Source: Mesorhizobium sp. STM 4661
Lineage (GTDB): Bacteria > Pseudomonadota > Alphaproteobacteria > Rhizobiales > Rhizobiaceae
NCBI RefSeq assembly: GCF_000359125.1
Contig: NZ_CAAF010000067.1
Span: 1 to 64,000, forward strand
DNA: 64,000 nucleotides
Direction: 5' to 3'
The position numbers and the translations under genes are program-made. Below, one piece after another: positions 16,772 to 24,689 of this stretch. How positions within the stretch are numbered: the stretch's first letter is position 1; the number at the start of each line of letters is the position of its first letter. The notes beneath the pieces were generated by a model, which ran no database searches, was not told where the DNA came from, and saw nothing but the letters and a program-made list of their open reading frames with translations.

Positions 16772-17836
16772 GTGAAAATCATCAAGACACTGGCCGCCGT
16801 GGCGGCCCTTGGCATCGCGGCCATGACGCTGCCTGCGCAGGCGGGCGAAGGCCTGGTCGGCGTGCTGATGCCGACCAAGACCTCGCAGCGCTGGATCAAT
16901 GACGGCGACGCCGTCAAGTCCCAGCTCGAGGCTCTCGGCTACACCGTCGACCTGCAATACGCGCAGGACGACATTCCGAACCAGCTCAGCCAGCTGGAAA
17001 ACGAAATCACCAAGGGCCCGAAGGCGCTGATCATCGCCTCGATCGACGGCACTACCCTGTCGGACGCGCTGCAGAAGGCGGCTGACGCCGGCGTCGTCGT
17101 CGTCGCCTATGACCGCCTGATCAAGAAGACCGCCAACGTCGATTACTACACCACCTTCGACAATTTCGGCGTCGGCGTCATCCAGGCCAATTCGCTGCTC
17201 AAGGGCCTCGGCATTCCGGAGAAGAAGGGTCCGTTCAACATCGAGCTGTTCGGCGGTTCGCCGGACGACAACAACGCCTTCTTTTTCTACGATGGCGCCA
17301 TGTCGGTTCTCCAGCCGCTGATCGACAACAAGACCCTCGTGGTGAAGTCCGGCCAGACGGGCATGGACAAGGTCGGCACGCTGCGCTGGCTGGCGGCAAC
17401 CGCCCAGGCCCGCATGGACAATCTGCTCTCCGCCAACTACTCGGACGGCAGCCGCGTCGACGGCGTTCTGTCGCCATATGACGGCCTGTCGCGCGGTATC
17501 ACCGCCTCGCTGCGCGCCGTGGGTTACGGCACGGACGCTCAGCCTTGGCCGATCGTGACCGGTCAGGACGCCGAGACCGCCTCGGTCAAGCTGATCATCT
17601 CGGGCGAGCAGTACTCGACCGTGTTCAAGGACACTCGCGAACTGGCCAAGGCCACTGTCGGTCTCGTCGACAAGGTGCTCTCGGGCGGCAAGCCTGACGG
17701 TCTCGACACCAAGACCTACAACAACGACGTCAAGGTCGTTCCCTCGATCCTGTTGACGCCGTATGAGGTCGACAAGTCGAACTACCAGGCGCTGGTCGTC
17801 GACTCCGGCTACATCAAGGCCGACGAGCTGAAGTAA
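16772..17836 (+). CDS. chvE: multiple-monosaccharide periplasmic binding protein ChvE
   Basis: Periplasmic substrate-binding protein of the sugar ABC transporter for galactose, glucose, arabinose, xylose and similar aldoses; in Agrobacterium it also presents sugars to VirA. The product is 354 residues with a signal peptide ending ...TLPAQA/GEG at about residue 24. The mature part has the type 1 periplasmic fold with IGVLMPTK-like start (VGVLMPTKTSQRW) and the sugar-contacting DGTTLSD and AYDRLI segments. Start is GTG 16772, eight bases after GGAGAG. It is the first gene of chvE-gguA-gguB-gguC, followed by a terminator-like hairpin that would favour excess binding protein. Confidence 0.95.
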   Translation: MKIIKTLAAVAALGIAAMTLPAQAGEGLVGVLMPTKTSQRWINDGDAVKSQLEALGYTVDLQYAQDDIPNQLSQLENEITKGPKALIIASIDGTTLSDALQKAADAGVVVVAYDRLIKKTANVDYYTTFDNFGVGVIQANSLLKGLGIPEKKGPFNIELFGGSPDDNNAFFFYDGAMSVLQPLIDNKTLVVKSGQTGMDKVGTLRWLAATAQARMDNLLSANYSDGSRVDGVLSPYDGLSRGITASLRAVGYGTDAQPWPIVTGQDAETASVKLIISGEQYSTVFKDTRELAKATVGLVDKVLSGGKPDGLDTKTYNNDVKVVPSILLTPYEVDKSNYQALVVDSGYIKADELK

Positions 17837-17853
17837 TCTCGGTTGCAAAGACA

Positions 17854-17882
17854 GGGGTCCTGCGCAACGCAGGGCCCCTTTT
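17854..17882 (+). terminator. intra-operon terminator/attenuating hairpin after chvE
   Basis: GGGG-T-CCTGCG and CGCAGG-G-CCCC form a 10-pair stem with one internal T/G mismatch and a CAA loop, directly followed by TTTT. It lies 18 bases past the chvE stop and 56 bases before gguA. Such partial terminators are common between binding-protein and permease genes. Confidence 0.7.
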
Positions 17883-17937
17883 CGTTAACCAGCGAGCCCG
17901 GTATTGTTTTGCCGATCTCGGAGGAGCTTAATTCCTG

Positions 17938-19470
17938 ATGACCTCGACGATTTTGGAGATGCGCGACATCACCAAGACGTTCCCCGGCGTGAAGGCGCTG
18001 TCCAACGTCAATCTCAGCGTCGAGGAAGGCGAGATCCACGCCGTGGTCGGAGAGAACGGCGCCGGCAAGTCGACGCTGATGAAGGTGCTGTCGGGCGTAT
18101 ATGCGTCCGGCACCTATGACGGCGCGATCGTCTACCGAGGCGAGGAATGCCATTTCAAAGGCATCCACGACAGCGAACACAAGGGCATCGTCATCATCCA
18201 CCAGGAACTTGCGCTGGTGCCGATGCTGTCGATCACGGAAAACATTTTCCTTGGCAACGAACACGCCAGATACGGCGTCATCGACTGGAATGCCAACGAG
18301 ACGCGCACCGGCGCCCTGCTCAAGAAGGTGGGCCTCAAGGAGGACCCCAAGACGCTGATCACCAATATCGGCGTCGGCAAGCAGCAACTGGTCGAGATCG
18401 CCAAGGCGCTGAGCAAGGAAGTGAGGCTGCTGATCCTCGACGAGCCGACCGCGAGCCTGTCCGAAAAGGACAGCCAGGCGCTGCTCGATCTATTGCTCGA
18501 ATTCAAGCGGCAAGGCATCACCTCGATCCTGATCTCGCACAAGCTCAACGAGGTCAACCGGGTCGCCGACAAGGTCACGATCATCCGCGACGGGCGGACG
18601 ATCGAAACGCTGGCCAAGAAAGACATTTCGGAAGACCGCATCATCACCTCGATGGTCGGCCGCTCGCTCGACGACCGCTATCCGCCGCGCGAGCCCAAGA
18701 TCGGCGAGGTCGTGCTCCAGGTGAAGAACTGGTCGGTCTATCATCCGATCCATGCCGAGCGGCAAGTGATCAAGGGCATCGACATCGACGTCCGCAAGGG
18801 CGAGGTGGTCGGCATCGCCGGGCTGATGGGCGCCGGACGCACCGAATTCGCAATGAGCCTGTTCGGCCGCTCCTATGGCCGCCGCATCAGCGGCGAGGTG
18901 CTGCTGAAGGGCAAGCCGATCGATGTCTCCTCGGTGAGCAAGGCGGTGGAACACGGCATCGCCTACGTCACCGAGGACCGCAAGACCTACGGTCTCAACC
19001 TGATCGATCACATCAAGCACAACATCACGCTGGCCAATCTTCCCGGCGTGTCGCGCCATGGCGTGATCGACGATTTGCGCGAACTCGCCGTCGCCAACGA
19101 ATACAAGGCCAAGACCAACATCCGCTCGTCCAGCGTCTATCAGATGACGGGCAATCTGTCGGGCGGCAATCAACAGAAGGTGGTGCTGTCGAAGTGGCTG
19201 TTCGCCAATCCGGAAGTGCTGATCCTCGACGAGCCGACGCGCGGCATCGACGTCGGCGCCAAATATGAAATCTATACGATCATCGCGCGTCTCGCCTCCG
19301 AGGGTAAGGCGATCATCGTCATCTCGTCGGAAATGCCCGAACTGCTCGGCATCACCGACCGCATCTACGTCATGAATGAAGGACGCATCGTGGGAGAAAT
19401 GGCAGCAAGCGACGCAAGTCAGGAAAAAATCATGCGCGCCATCGTCCGGGGAGAAGGAAAAGCATCATGA
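17938..19470 (+). CDS. gguA: multiple-monosaccharide ABC transporter ATPase
   Basis: Double-domain sugar ABC ATPase (MmsA/GguA), 510 residues, energising uptake of sugars delivered by ChvE. N-terminal cassette: Walker A GENGAGKST at 38-46, signature-like IGVGKQQ and Walker B LLILDEPTASL. C-terminal cassette: degenerate Walker A GLMGAGRTE, as usual in this family, a standard LSGGNQQK signature and Walker B VLILDEPTRGID. The four-base ATGA overlap with gguB indicates coupling. Upstream lies the chvE terminator hairpin and a GGAGGAG-type site at about 17921. Confidence 0.95.
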   Translation: MTSTILEMRDITKTFPGVKALSNVNLSVEEGEIHAVVGENGAGKSTLMKVLSGVYASGTYDGAIVYRGEECHFKGIHDSEHKGIVIIHQELALVPMLSITENIFLGNEHARYGVIDWNANETRTGALLKKVGLKEDPKTLITNIGVGKQQLVEIAKALSKEVRLLILDEPTASLSEKDSQALLDLLLEFKRQGITSILISHKLNEVNRVADKVTIIRDGRTIETLAKKDISEDRIITSMVGRSLDDRYPPREPKIGEVVLQVKNWSVYHPIHAERQVIKGIDIDVRKGEVVGIAGLMGAGRTEFAMSLFGRSYGRRISGEVLLKGKPIDVSSVSKAVEHGIAYVTEDRKTYGLNLIDHIKHNITLANLPGVSRHGVIDDLRELAVANEYKAKTNIRSSSVYQMTGNLSGGNQQKVVLSKWLFANPEVLILDEPTRGIDVGAKYEIYTIIARLASEGKAIIVISSEMPELLGITDRIYVMNEGRIVGEMAASDASQEKIMRAIVRGEGKAS

Positions 19471-20759
19471 GCACCGAAAGCGCTCCCGCGCCGAAAAGCG
19501 GCGTCGCCGAAGATGTGGCCCAGCAGCCGCGCGTTGCCGTCTCGGCGCTGGTCACCAATCTGCGCGAATACGGCCTGATCCTGGCATTGATCGCCATCAT
19601 GGTGTTCTTCCAGTTCACGACGTCCGGAACGCTGTTCAAGCCGGTGAACCTGAGCAATTTGGTGCAGCAGAACAGCTTCATCATCGTGATGGCGCTGGGC
19701 ATGCTTTTGGTGATCGTCTCCGGCCATATCGATCTCAGCGTCGGCTCCGTCGCCGGCTTCATCGGCGCGCTGGCGGCGATGATGATGGTCATCTGGCCGC
19801 TCGGTCCATTGAGCAATCCGCTGGTGGTGTCGATCATCTGCCTGATCGTGGGTGGCGCGATCGGCGCGGCACAGGGCTACTGGATTGCCTATCACCGAAT
19901 ACCGAGCTTCATCGTCACGCTGGCGGGCATGCTGATCTTCCGCGGCATCTGCCAGGCGCTGCTGGGTGGCGGGTCTTCCGTGGGGCCGCTTCCTGACGGC
20001 TTCAAGGCGCTCAGCTCCGGCTTCATTCCGGACGTGATCGGCTCATTGACGCTGATCCCGCCGGTCGTGAACGCCGCCGGCAAGACCATCGTCGGCAGCG
20101 GGCTGACGCTGCACATGACGACGATCGTGATCGGCCTCGTCGCCGTGCTCGCCTATGCCTATTTCGGGCTCAGGGCGCGGCGCAGCCGCGAGCGGCATGG
20201 CTACGAAGCCGAGCCCTTCTCGCTGTTCGTCGTCAAGACCCTGGTGACCAGCGCTCTGGCGCTGTTCCTTGTCTACCAATTCGCCACCTACAGAGGCCTG
20301 CCGATCGTCCTCATGGTGATGGGCGTGCTGATCGCCCTGTTCGTCTTCGTTACCAAACGCATGACGATCGGCCGCCGCATCTACGCGATGGGCGGCAATG
20401 CCAAGGCTGCGCAGCTATCGGGCATCAAGACCGAACGGCTGACCCTTATGGTGTTCATCAATATGGGCGTGCTGTCGGCGCTTGGCGGCCTCATCATCGC
20501 GGCGCGGCTGGGGCAGGCCGTGCCGGCGGCGGGCCTCGGCAGCGAGCTCGACGTCATCGCCGCCGTGTTCATCGGCGGCGCTTCGGCCATGGGCGGCGTC
20601 GGTCAGGTCATCGGCGCGGTGGTCGGCGGCTTCATCATGGGCGTCATGAACAACGGCATGTCGATCATGGGCGTCAATGTCGACTGGCAGCAGGTTGTGA
20701 AAGGTCTGGTGCTGCTCGGCGCCGTGGTCTTCGACGTCTACAACAAGAACAAGGGTTGA
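19467..20759 (+). CDS. gguB: multiple-monosaccharide ABC transporter permease
   Basis: Membrane component of the ChvE-linked importer, 430 residues with roughly ten hydrophobic helices and the branched-chain/ribose-type permease motif around IDLSVGSVAGFIGALAAMM and the EAA-like loop ...AVFIGGASAMGGVGQVIGAVVGGFIMGVM near the C-terminus. A longer cytoplasmic loop (about 228-260, ARRSRERHGYEAEP) is characteristic of the MmsB/GguB branch. Starts within the gguA stop codon overlap. Confidence 0.94.
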   Translation: MSTESAPAPKSGVAEDVAQQPRVAVSALVTNLREYGLILALIAIMVFFQFTTSGTLFKPVNLSNLVQQNSFIIVMALGMLLVIVSGHIDLSVGSVAGFIGALAAMMMVIWPLGPLSNPLVVSIICLIVGGAIGAAQGYWIAYHRIPSFIVTLAGMLIFRGICQALLGGGSSVGPLPDGFKALSSGFIPDVIGSLTLIPPVVNAAGKTIVGSGLTLHMTTIVIGLVAVLAYAYFGLRARRSRERHGYEAEPFSLFVVKTLVTSALALFLVYQFATYRGLPIVLMVMGVLIALFVFVTKRMTIGRRIYAMGGNAKAAQLSGIKTERLTLMVFINMGVLSALGGLIIAARLGQAVPAAGLGSELDVIAAVFIGGASAMGGVGQVIGAVVGGFIMGVMNNGMSIMGVNVDWQQVVKGLVLLGAVVFDVYNKNKG

Positions 20760-20835
20760 GCCGGGAAAAACCTGGCCGGACGAGGAAACCATACGGGTCA
20801 CATCGCGGCTGCCGGCAAGAGGCCGGTGCGAAGAA

Positions 20836-20849
20836 GTCTCCTGAGAGAC
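20836..20849 (+). other. small hairpin in the gguB-gguC spacer
   Basis: GTCTC-CTGA-GAGAC (5-bp stem) followed by a GC-rich imperfect hairpin around 20895-20920 occupy the 210-base gap between gguB and gguC. They may stabilise or process the polycistronic message. No coding sequence of its own is convincing in this gap. Confidence 0.3.
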
Positions 20850-20969
20850 CAGGCCAGCGAGCGCAATCCGGACGAAGAATTTCACCCGTGGCGCGGACCT
20901 GGTCCGGGTCGCGCTTGGAAGGGTTTGCCAGACCGGCAGGCCGCCAAGGCAAATGAGAGAGGGTACATC

Positions 20970-21962
20970 ATGCTGATCTCCCAGATCCTCGACGACGCCG
21001 AGACGATCCGCGTCGTTGCCCGCAACGGCGGCAAGATCCGGATCATCAACGGCGCCCGCAGCGTCTATTCGCTGGCGATGGAAGCCGCCCGCACCGGCAC
21101 CGGTCTTGCCGCCCTCATCGAGCGCAAGGGGTTCGGTGAAGCGGTCGACCTCGATGCCGCCTACAAGAAGGGACGGCTGTTGTCGCCGATCAACCATCCC
21201 GATCCCGCGCATCTCCATCTCACCGGCACGGGCTTGACGCATCTCGGCTCGGCGGCGACCCGCGATTCCATGCACAAGAAGCTCAATACCGACGGCGAGG
21301 AACAGCTCACCGATTCCATGAAGATGTTCCGCATGGGGCTGGAAGGCGGCAAGCCGGCCAAGGGCCAGATGGGTGTGCAGCCGGAGTGGTTCTACAAGGG
21401 CAATGGCACGATGGCGGTGGCGCCGGGCGCGGCACTGATGTCGCCCGCCTTCGCCCAGGATGCCGGCGAGGAACCGGAAGTCGCCGGCATCTATGTCATC
21501 GGCGACGACGGCGCCCCGTTCCGCGTCGGCTTCACGCTGTCGAACGAGTTTTCAGACCATGTCACCGAGCGCGTGAACTATTTGTTCCTCGCGCATTCCA
21601 AGCTGCGCAACGCCTCGTTCGGACCGGAGATCCTGATCGGCGACCTGCCCTCCGACATCAGGGGCTCCTCGCGCATCCTTCGCGACGGCAAGCTGCTTTG
21701 GGAAAAGCCGTTCCTGTCAGGCGAGGCGAACATGTCGCACACCATCGCCAATCTCGAACACCACCATTTCAAATATTCGGCCTTCCGCCAGCCAGGCGAC
21801 GTGCATGTGCACATGTTCGGCACGGCGACGCTCTCCTTTGCCGACGGCATCCGGACCGAGGCCGGCGACGTGTTCGAGATCGAAGCCGGGGATTTCGGCC
21901 TGCCGCTGCGCAATCCGCTCGAAATCGAGAAGCCGGTGAAGGTTGCGGTGAAGGCGCTTTGA
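20970..21962 (+). CDS. gguC: GguC / AraD1-family protein (FAH superfamily)
   Basis: A 330-residue member of the fumarylacetoacetate-hydrolase superfamily in its usual position at the end of the chvE-ggu operon. SEED-type annotations call it AraD1; related FAH-fold enzymes dehydrate 2-keto-3-deoxy-sugar acids such as those from L-arabinose or D-xylose, so a step in the oxidative sugar-acid route is plausible, but direct evidence for GguC is limited. Visible family features are the conserved NHPDPAHLHLTGTGLTHLGS segment, the acidic EPEVAGIYVIGDDG and the GEANMSHTIANLEHHHF C-terminal motif. ATG 20970 follows GAGAGGG. Confidence 0.88.
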   Translation: MLISQILDDAETIRVVARNGGKIRIINGARSVYSLAMEAARTGTGLAALIERKGFGEAVDLDAAYKKGRLLSPINHPDPAHLHLTGTGLTHLGSAATRDSMHKKLNTDGEEQLTDSMKMFRMGLEGGKPAKGQMGVQPEWFYKGNGTMAVAPGAALMSPAFAQDAGEEPEVAGIYVIGDDGAPFRVGFTLSNEFSDHVTERVNYLFLAHSKLRNASFGPEILIGDLPSDIRGSSRILRDGKLLWEKPFLSGEANMSHTIANLEHHHFKYSAFRQPGDVHVHMFGTATLSFADGIRTEAGDVFEIEAGDFGLPLRNPLEIEKPVKVAVKAL

Positions 21963-21967
21963 GCGGG

Positions 21968-22110
21968 TGATCTCCCCCTCGAGGGGAGATGTCGCCGAAG
22001 GCGACAGAGGGGATCGTCTCGCGTAGAGCGCCAGCCTCCTGCGTCTGCGATAAAGAGCCGAGCCCGGCTGGACCGACCCCCTCTGGCCTGCCGGCCATCT
22101 CCCCCTCAAG
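21968..22110. repeat. inverted gene-end repeat, copy A
   Basis: The sequence beginning GATCTCCCCCTCGAGGGGAG (21968) and the sequence ending around 22077-22110 (CCCCTCTGGCC...CTCCCCCTCAAG) are inverted versions of the same motif. They fill the start of the 384-base gap between the convergent gguC and the binding-protein gene. No gene is seen there. Confidence 0.65.
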
Positions 22111-22316
22111 GCAGGGCAATCGCATATGGCAGCGCCGGCCCCCTCTCCGGGTGCCGCTGCGCGGCCACCTCTCCCCCACTTTGTGGGGGCGAGGAACCCA
22201 AGCTTTTCAAGGCCGCGACCTCGGCGGTTGGCGTTCCTCGCCCCCATGGAATGGGGGAGAGGTGGCTCGGCGAAGCCGAGACGGAGAGGGGGAGCGCCAT
22301 ATGCGATTGCCCTGCC
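22110..22316. repeat. long inverted repeat, copy B
   Basis: Left arm 22110-22197 and right arm 22233-22316 are inverted copies, each built of GGCAGGGCAATCGCATATGG-type ends, CCCCCTCTC and CCACCTCTCCCCC...GGGGGCGAGGAAC blocks, with a 35-base centre. Its inner motif recurs at 27682-27916. The pair would form a very stable cruciform or RNA hairpin between two convergent genes. No transposase or terminal duplication accompanies it. Confidence 0.8.
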
Positions 22317-22346
22317 CCACAAGGGAGGAGATCGGCAGCTTGGACC

Positions 22347-23120
22347 TCAATAAATATCGAAGTCGAAATATTTGGCATGGATCTTCTTGTAGGTGCCGTC
22401 GGCGACGATGGCGTCGATGGCCGCGTTGAGCTTTTCGCGCAGCGCATTGTCTTCCTTGCGTACGGCGATGCCGGCTTCCGTCTCGGTGCCCTTGACGTCG
22501 CCGACCATCTTGCAGCAGCCGTCGCTCGCCTTCTTCATCCAGTCCATCAGCACGAACTTGTCCGAAAGGACGGCATCGAGACGGCCGTTCATGAGGTCGG
22601 TGATCGCCTCTTCCTGGGTCGGATAGAGCTTCGCCTCGGCGCCGGCCTTGCCATAGACGTTCTGGGCATAGTCGGCCTGGGTCGTGGAGGCCTGCGCCCC
22701 CACCGTCTTGCCGGCGAGCGCTGCGGCCTCGGTCGAAGCGATGTCGGTGTCGTTCAGCGCCACCAGCGAGAGCGGCGTCGTATAATATTTGTTGGTGAAG
22801 GAGACCTGCTTCTTGCGCTCCTCGGTGATGCTCATCGAGGCGATGATGGCGTCGAACTTCCTGGCCTGGAGCGCCGGAATCATGCCGTCCCAGTCCTGCG
22901 TGACGAACTCGCATTCGACCTTCATCTGATCGCAAAGCGCATCGGCGATGTCGATGTCGAAGCCGACCAGCTTGCCGTCCGCGGTGATGGTGTTGAACGG
23001 CGGATAGGCTCCCTCGGTGCCGATCTTCAGTTTTTCCTGTGCCTGCGCCGAGGAGAGGCCGGCGCCGACCACCAGCATGGCAGCAGCCGCTGCCGATATG
23101 ATCCATCTCGAAATCCGCAT
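22347..23120 (-). CDS. amino-acid-type ABC transporter substrate-binding protein
   Basis: Periplasmic binding protein of the lysine/arginine/ornithine/histidine family (SBP_bac_3 fold), 257 residues from ATG 23120. A signal peptide runs to about residue 28 (...AGLSSAQA/QEK), followed by LKIGTEGAYPPFN, the GFDIDIADALC signature and DWDGMIPALQARKFDAI. Two adjacent Cys (SDGCCKM, about 203) are notable. No permease or ATPase is next to it, so it must serve a transporter encoded elsewhere. Its substrate is not decidable. A palindrome at 23203-23241 lies upstream. Confidence 0.88.
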   Translation of the reverse strand: MRISRWIISAAAAAMLVVGAGLSSAQAQEKLKIGTEGAYPPFNTITADGKLVGFDIDIADALCDQMKVECEFVTQDWDGMIPALQARKFDAIIASMSITEERKKQVSFTNKYYTTPLSLVALNDTDIASTEAAALAGKTVGAQASTTQADYAQNVYGKAGAEAKLYPTQEEAITDLMNGRLDAVLSDKFVLMDWMKKASDGCCKMVGDVKGTETEAGIAVRKEDNALREKLNAAIDAIVADGTYKKIHAKYFDFDIY

Positions 23121-23202
23121 TTTTTTGTTCCCCTTGCGGTTGGTCAATTTTGACGATCGGCACAGCCAAGCATGGCGCGCCCGGCCAGGCAAGCACAGTC
23201 TG

Positions 23203-23241
23203 GAGCGGGATGCGTTCAGGGTTGAACGGCGCATCCCGCTC
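23203..23241. repeat. palindromic REP-like element
   Basis: GAGCGGGATGCG (23203-23214) and CGCATCCCGCTC (23230-23241) are exact inverted arms enclosing TTCAGGGTTGAA, itself partly symmetric. This 39-base type is widespread in Mesorhizobium intergenic DNA as far as I recall. It sits in the 201-base gap between the binding protein and dcd. Confidence 0.75.
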
Positions 23242-23321
23242 TATCTATTTGTTTAGCCGCATTTCTGCGACGCCAAGTGATTCCACTTGGCTGCAAAATG
23301 CTCTGGCGGCTGGCGGAAGGA

Positions 23322-24413
23322 TCAGCGCGCGGCGCGGAAATGCTTGGACAGTTTCAGGCCCTGTGCCTGGTAGTTCGAGCCGAGATCGGTGCCATAGAGC
23401 GCCTGTGGCCGCTTCAGCATATGCTCGTAGACGAGCCGCCCGACGATCTGGCCGTGGTCGAGGATGAACGGCACTTCATGGCTGCGCACTTCGAGCACCG
23501 CCCGGCTGCCGGTGCCGCCGGCCGCCGAATGGCCGAAGCCCGGATCGAAGAAACCGGCATAGTGGACCCGGAATTCGCCGACCAGCGGATCGAAGGGCGT
23601 CATCTCGGCGGCGTAGAGCGGCGGCACATGCACCGCCTCCTGGCTGACCAGGATATAGAATTCGTCCGGATCGAGCACCAGTTCGCCGGCACCGCTCTTG
23701 TAGAGCGGCTCCCAGAAGTCGACGACATCCTGCGCGGCGCGCTTGTCGACATCGACCAGCCCGGTGTGATGCTTGCCGCGGTAGCCGACCAGCCCGTCCT
23801 TGTCGCCGTCGAGATCGATCGAGAGTGCGATGCCGCCGCCGGAAATGTTCGGCGGCTCGGTGGCAACCAGCGTCTCGGCGCGATGCAGGTCGTGCAGTTC
23901 GCGTTCCGACAGAAGCGCGTTGCCGGTGCGGAACCTGATCTGCGACAGCCGCGAGCCGGTGCGGACCACGATCGGAAAGGTCCGCGGGCTGACTTCGAGA
24001 TAGAGCGGGCCATGATAGCCGGCGGCGATCTTGTCGAACTCGTGGCCGCGATCGGTCATCACGCGGGTGAAGATGTCGAGCCGTCCGGTCGAGCTCTTCG
24101 GGTTGGCCGAGGCCGAAATGTCTTCGGGCAGCGCCAGGCTTTCGAGCAGCGGCACGATGTAGACGCAGCCGGTTTCGAGCACGGCGCCCTCTACCAGATT
24201 GATCTCGTGCAGCTTCAGCCGATCGAGCTTTTCCGCGACCCGGTGACCGGGGCCAGGCAGGAAAGAGGCGCGCACGCGCCAGGCCTTGTCGCCGAGCCTG
24301 AGATCGAGGCTGGCCGGCTGGATCTGATCGGCATCGAGGGCAGGCGCCTTCAGCGCGCCCGACTGGAACAGCGCGGAAATGTCGTGATCGGGAAGAATGC
24401 CTGTCTGCCGCAA
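23322..24413 (-). CDS. dcd: 2'-deoxycytidine 5'-triphosphate deaminase (long alphaproteobacterial form)
   Basis: Deaminates dCTP to dUTP for thymidylate synthesis. The 363-residue protein is about twice the E. coli Dcd length because it holds two tandem dUTPase-fold halves: the first with PASLDLRLGDKAWRVRASF (about 32-50) and SANPKSSTGRLD (about 102-113), the second with the YILVSQEAVHVP stretch and the GFFDPGFGHSAAGGTGSRAVLEV nucleotide loop. I choose TTG 24413, which has GGAG seven bases upstream; the in-frame ATG at 24503 would translate through the palindromic repeat at 24450-24494 and adds 30 residues foreign to the family. Confidence 0.88.
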   Translation of the reverse strand: MRQTGILPDHDISALFQSGALKAPALDADQIQPASLDLRLGDKAWRVRASFLPGPGHRVAEKLDRLKLHEINLVEGAVLETGCVYIVPLLESLALPEDISASANPKSSTGRLDIFTRVMTDRGHEFDKIAAGYHGPLYLEVSPRTFPIVVRTGSRLSQIRFRTGNALLSERELHDLHRAETLVATEPPNISGGGIALSIDLDGDKDGLVGYRGKHHTGLVDVDKRAAQDVVDFWEPLYKSGAGELVLDPDEFYILVSQEAVHVPPLYAAEMTPFDPLVGEFRVHYAGFFDPGFGHSAAGGTGSRAVLEVRSHEVPFILDHGQIVGRLVYEHMLKRPQALYGTDLGSNYQAQGLKLSKHFRAAR

Positions 24414-24449
24414 AGGCTGGCTCCGCTCCAACGCCGAGTCATTTTTGTC

Positions 24450-24494
24450 GCAGGTTCTTGTCGCAAAACCGTGGAACACTTTTGCGGAACCTGC
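24450..24494. repeat. REP-like palindrome with CGCAAAACCG core
   Basis: GCAGGTTC and GAACCTGC (outer arms) enclose CGCAAAA...TTTTGCG (inner arms) around CCGTGGAACAC. Same architecture and core as the copies at 33305-33353 and 51338-51368. Confidence 0.7.
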
Positions 24495-24561
24495 TTGGTA
24501 CAAACCTCTTAATCAAGCCGGCAATTGACGCAAGCGCGGTGCGGGTCTAAAGGGTCGTTAT

Positions 24562-24614
24562 CCCGTGGTGATTTGGCCGGTCGGCTTGCAGCCACGTTAA
24601 ACAAGTCGCTAAAG
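24562..24614 (+). ncRNA. SAM-II riboswitch aptamer
   Basis: Contains every hallmark of the SAM-II (metA) aptamer: P1 strands CGTGG (24564-24568) and CCACG (24592-24596), the conserved GGTGATTTGG, GCTTGCAGCCACGT and the 3' pseudoknot strand CGCTAAAG (24607-24614). It binds S-adenosylmethionine and turns off methionine-synthesis genes; upstream of metZ is one of its known positions in alphaproteobacteria. The start codon is 76 bases downstream and a terminator lies between. Confidence 0.93.
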
Positions 24615-24640
24615 GACCGTCGGGCCGCAAGGCCGTATGG

Positions 24641-24671
24641 ACCGGTTGCGACTTTCGCGGCCGGTTTTTTT
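24641..24671 (+). terminator. expression-platform terminator of the SAM-II riboswitch
   Basis: ACCGGTTGCGA and TCGCGGCCGGT pair over 11 positions (two G-T) with a CTT loop, followed by six further T residues. It ends 18 bases before the metZ start. A second hairpin (about 24617-24640, CCGTCGGGCC-GCAA-GGCCGTATGG) lies between the aptamer and this stem and may be the alternative structure. Suggests transcriptional control by SAM. Confidence 0.75.
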
Positions 24672-24689
24672 GTGTCTGGAACAAAAGCG

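Noticed and set aside
22110..22316. Insertion sequence ends
   Set aside because: No transposase between or beside the arms and no target duplication seen; better regarded as palindromic repeats.
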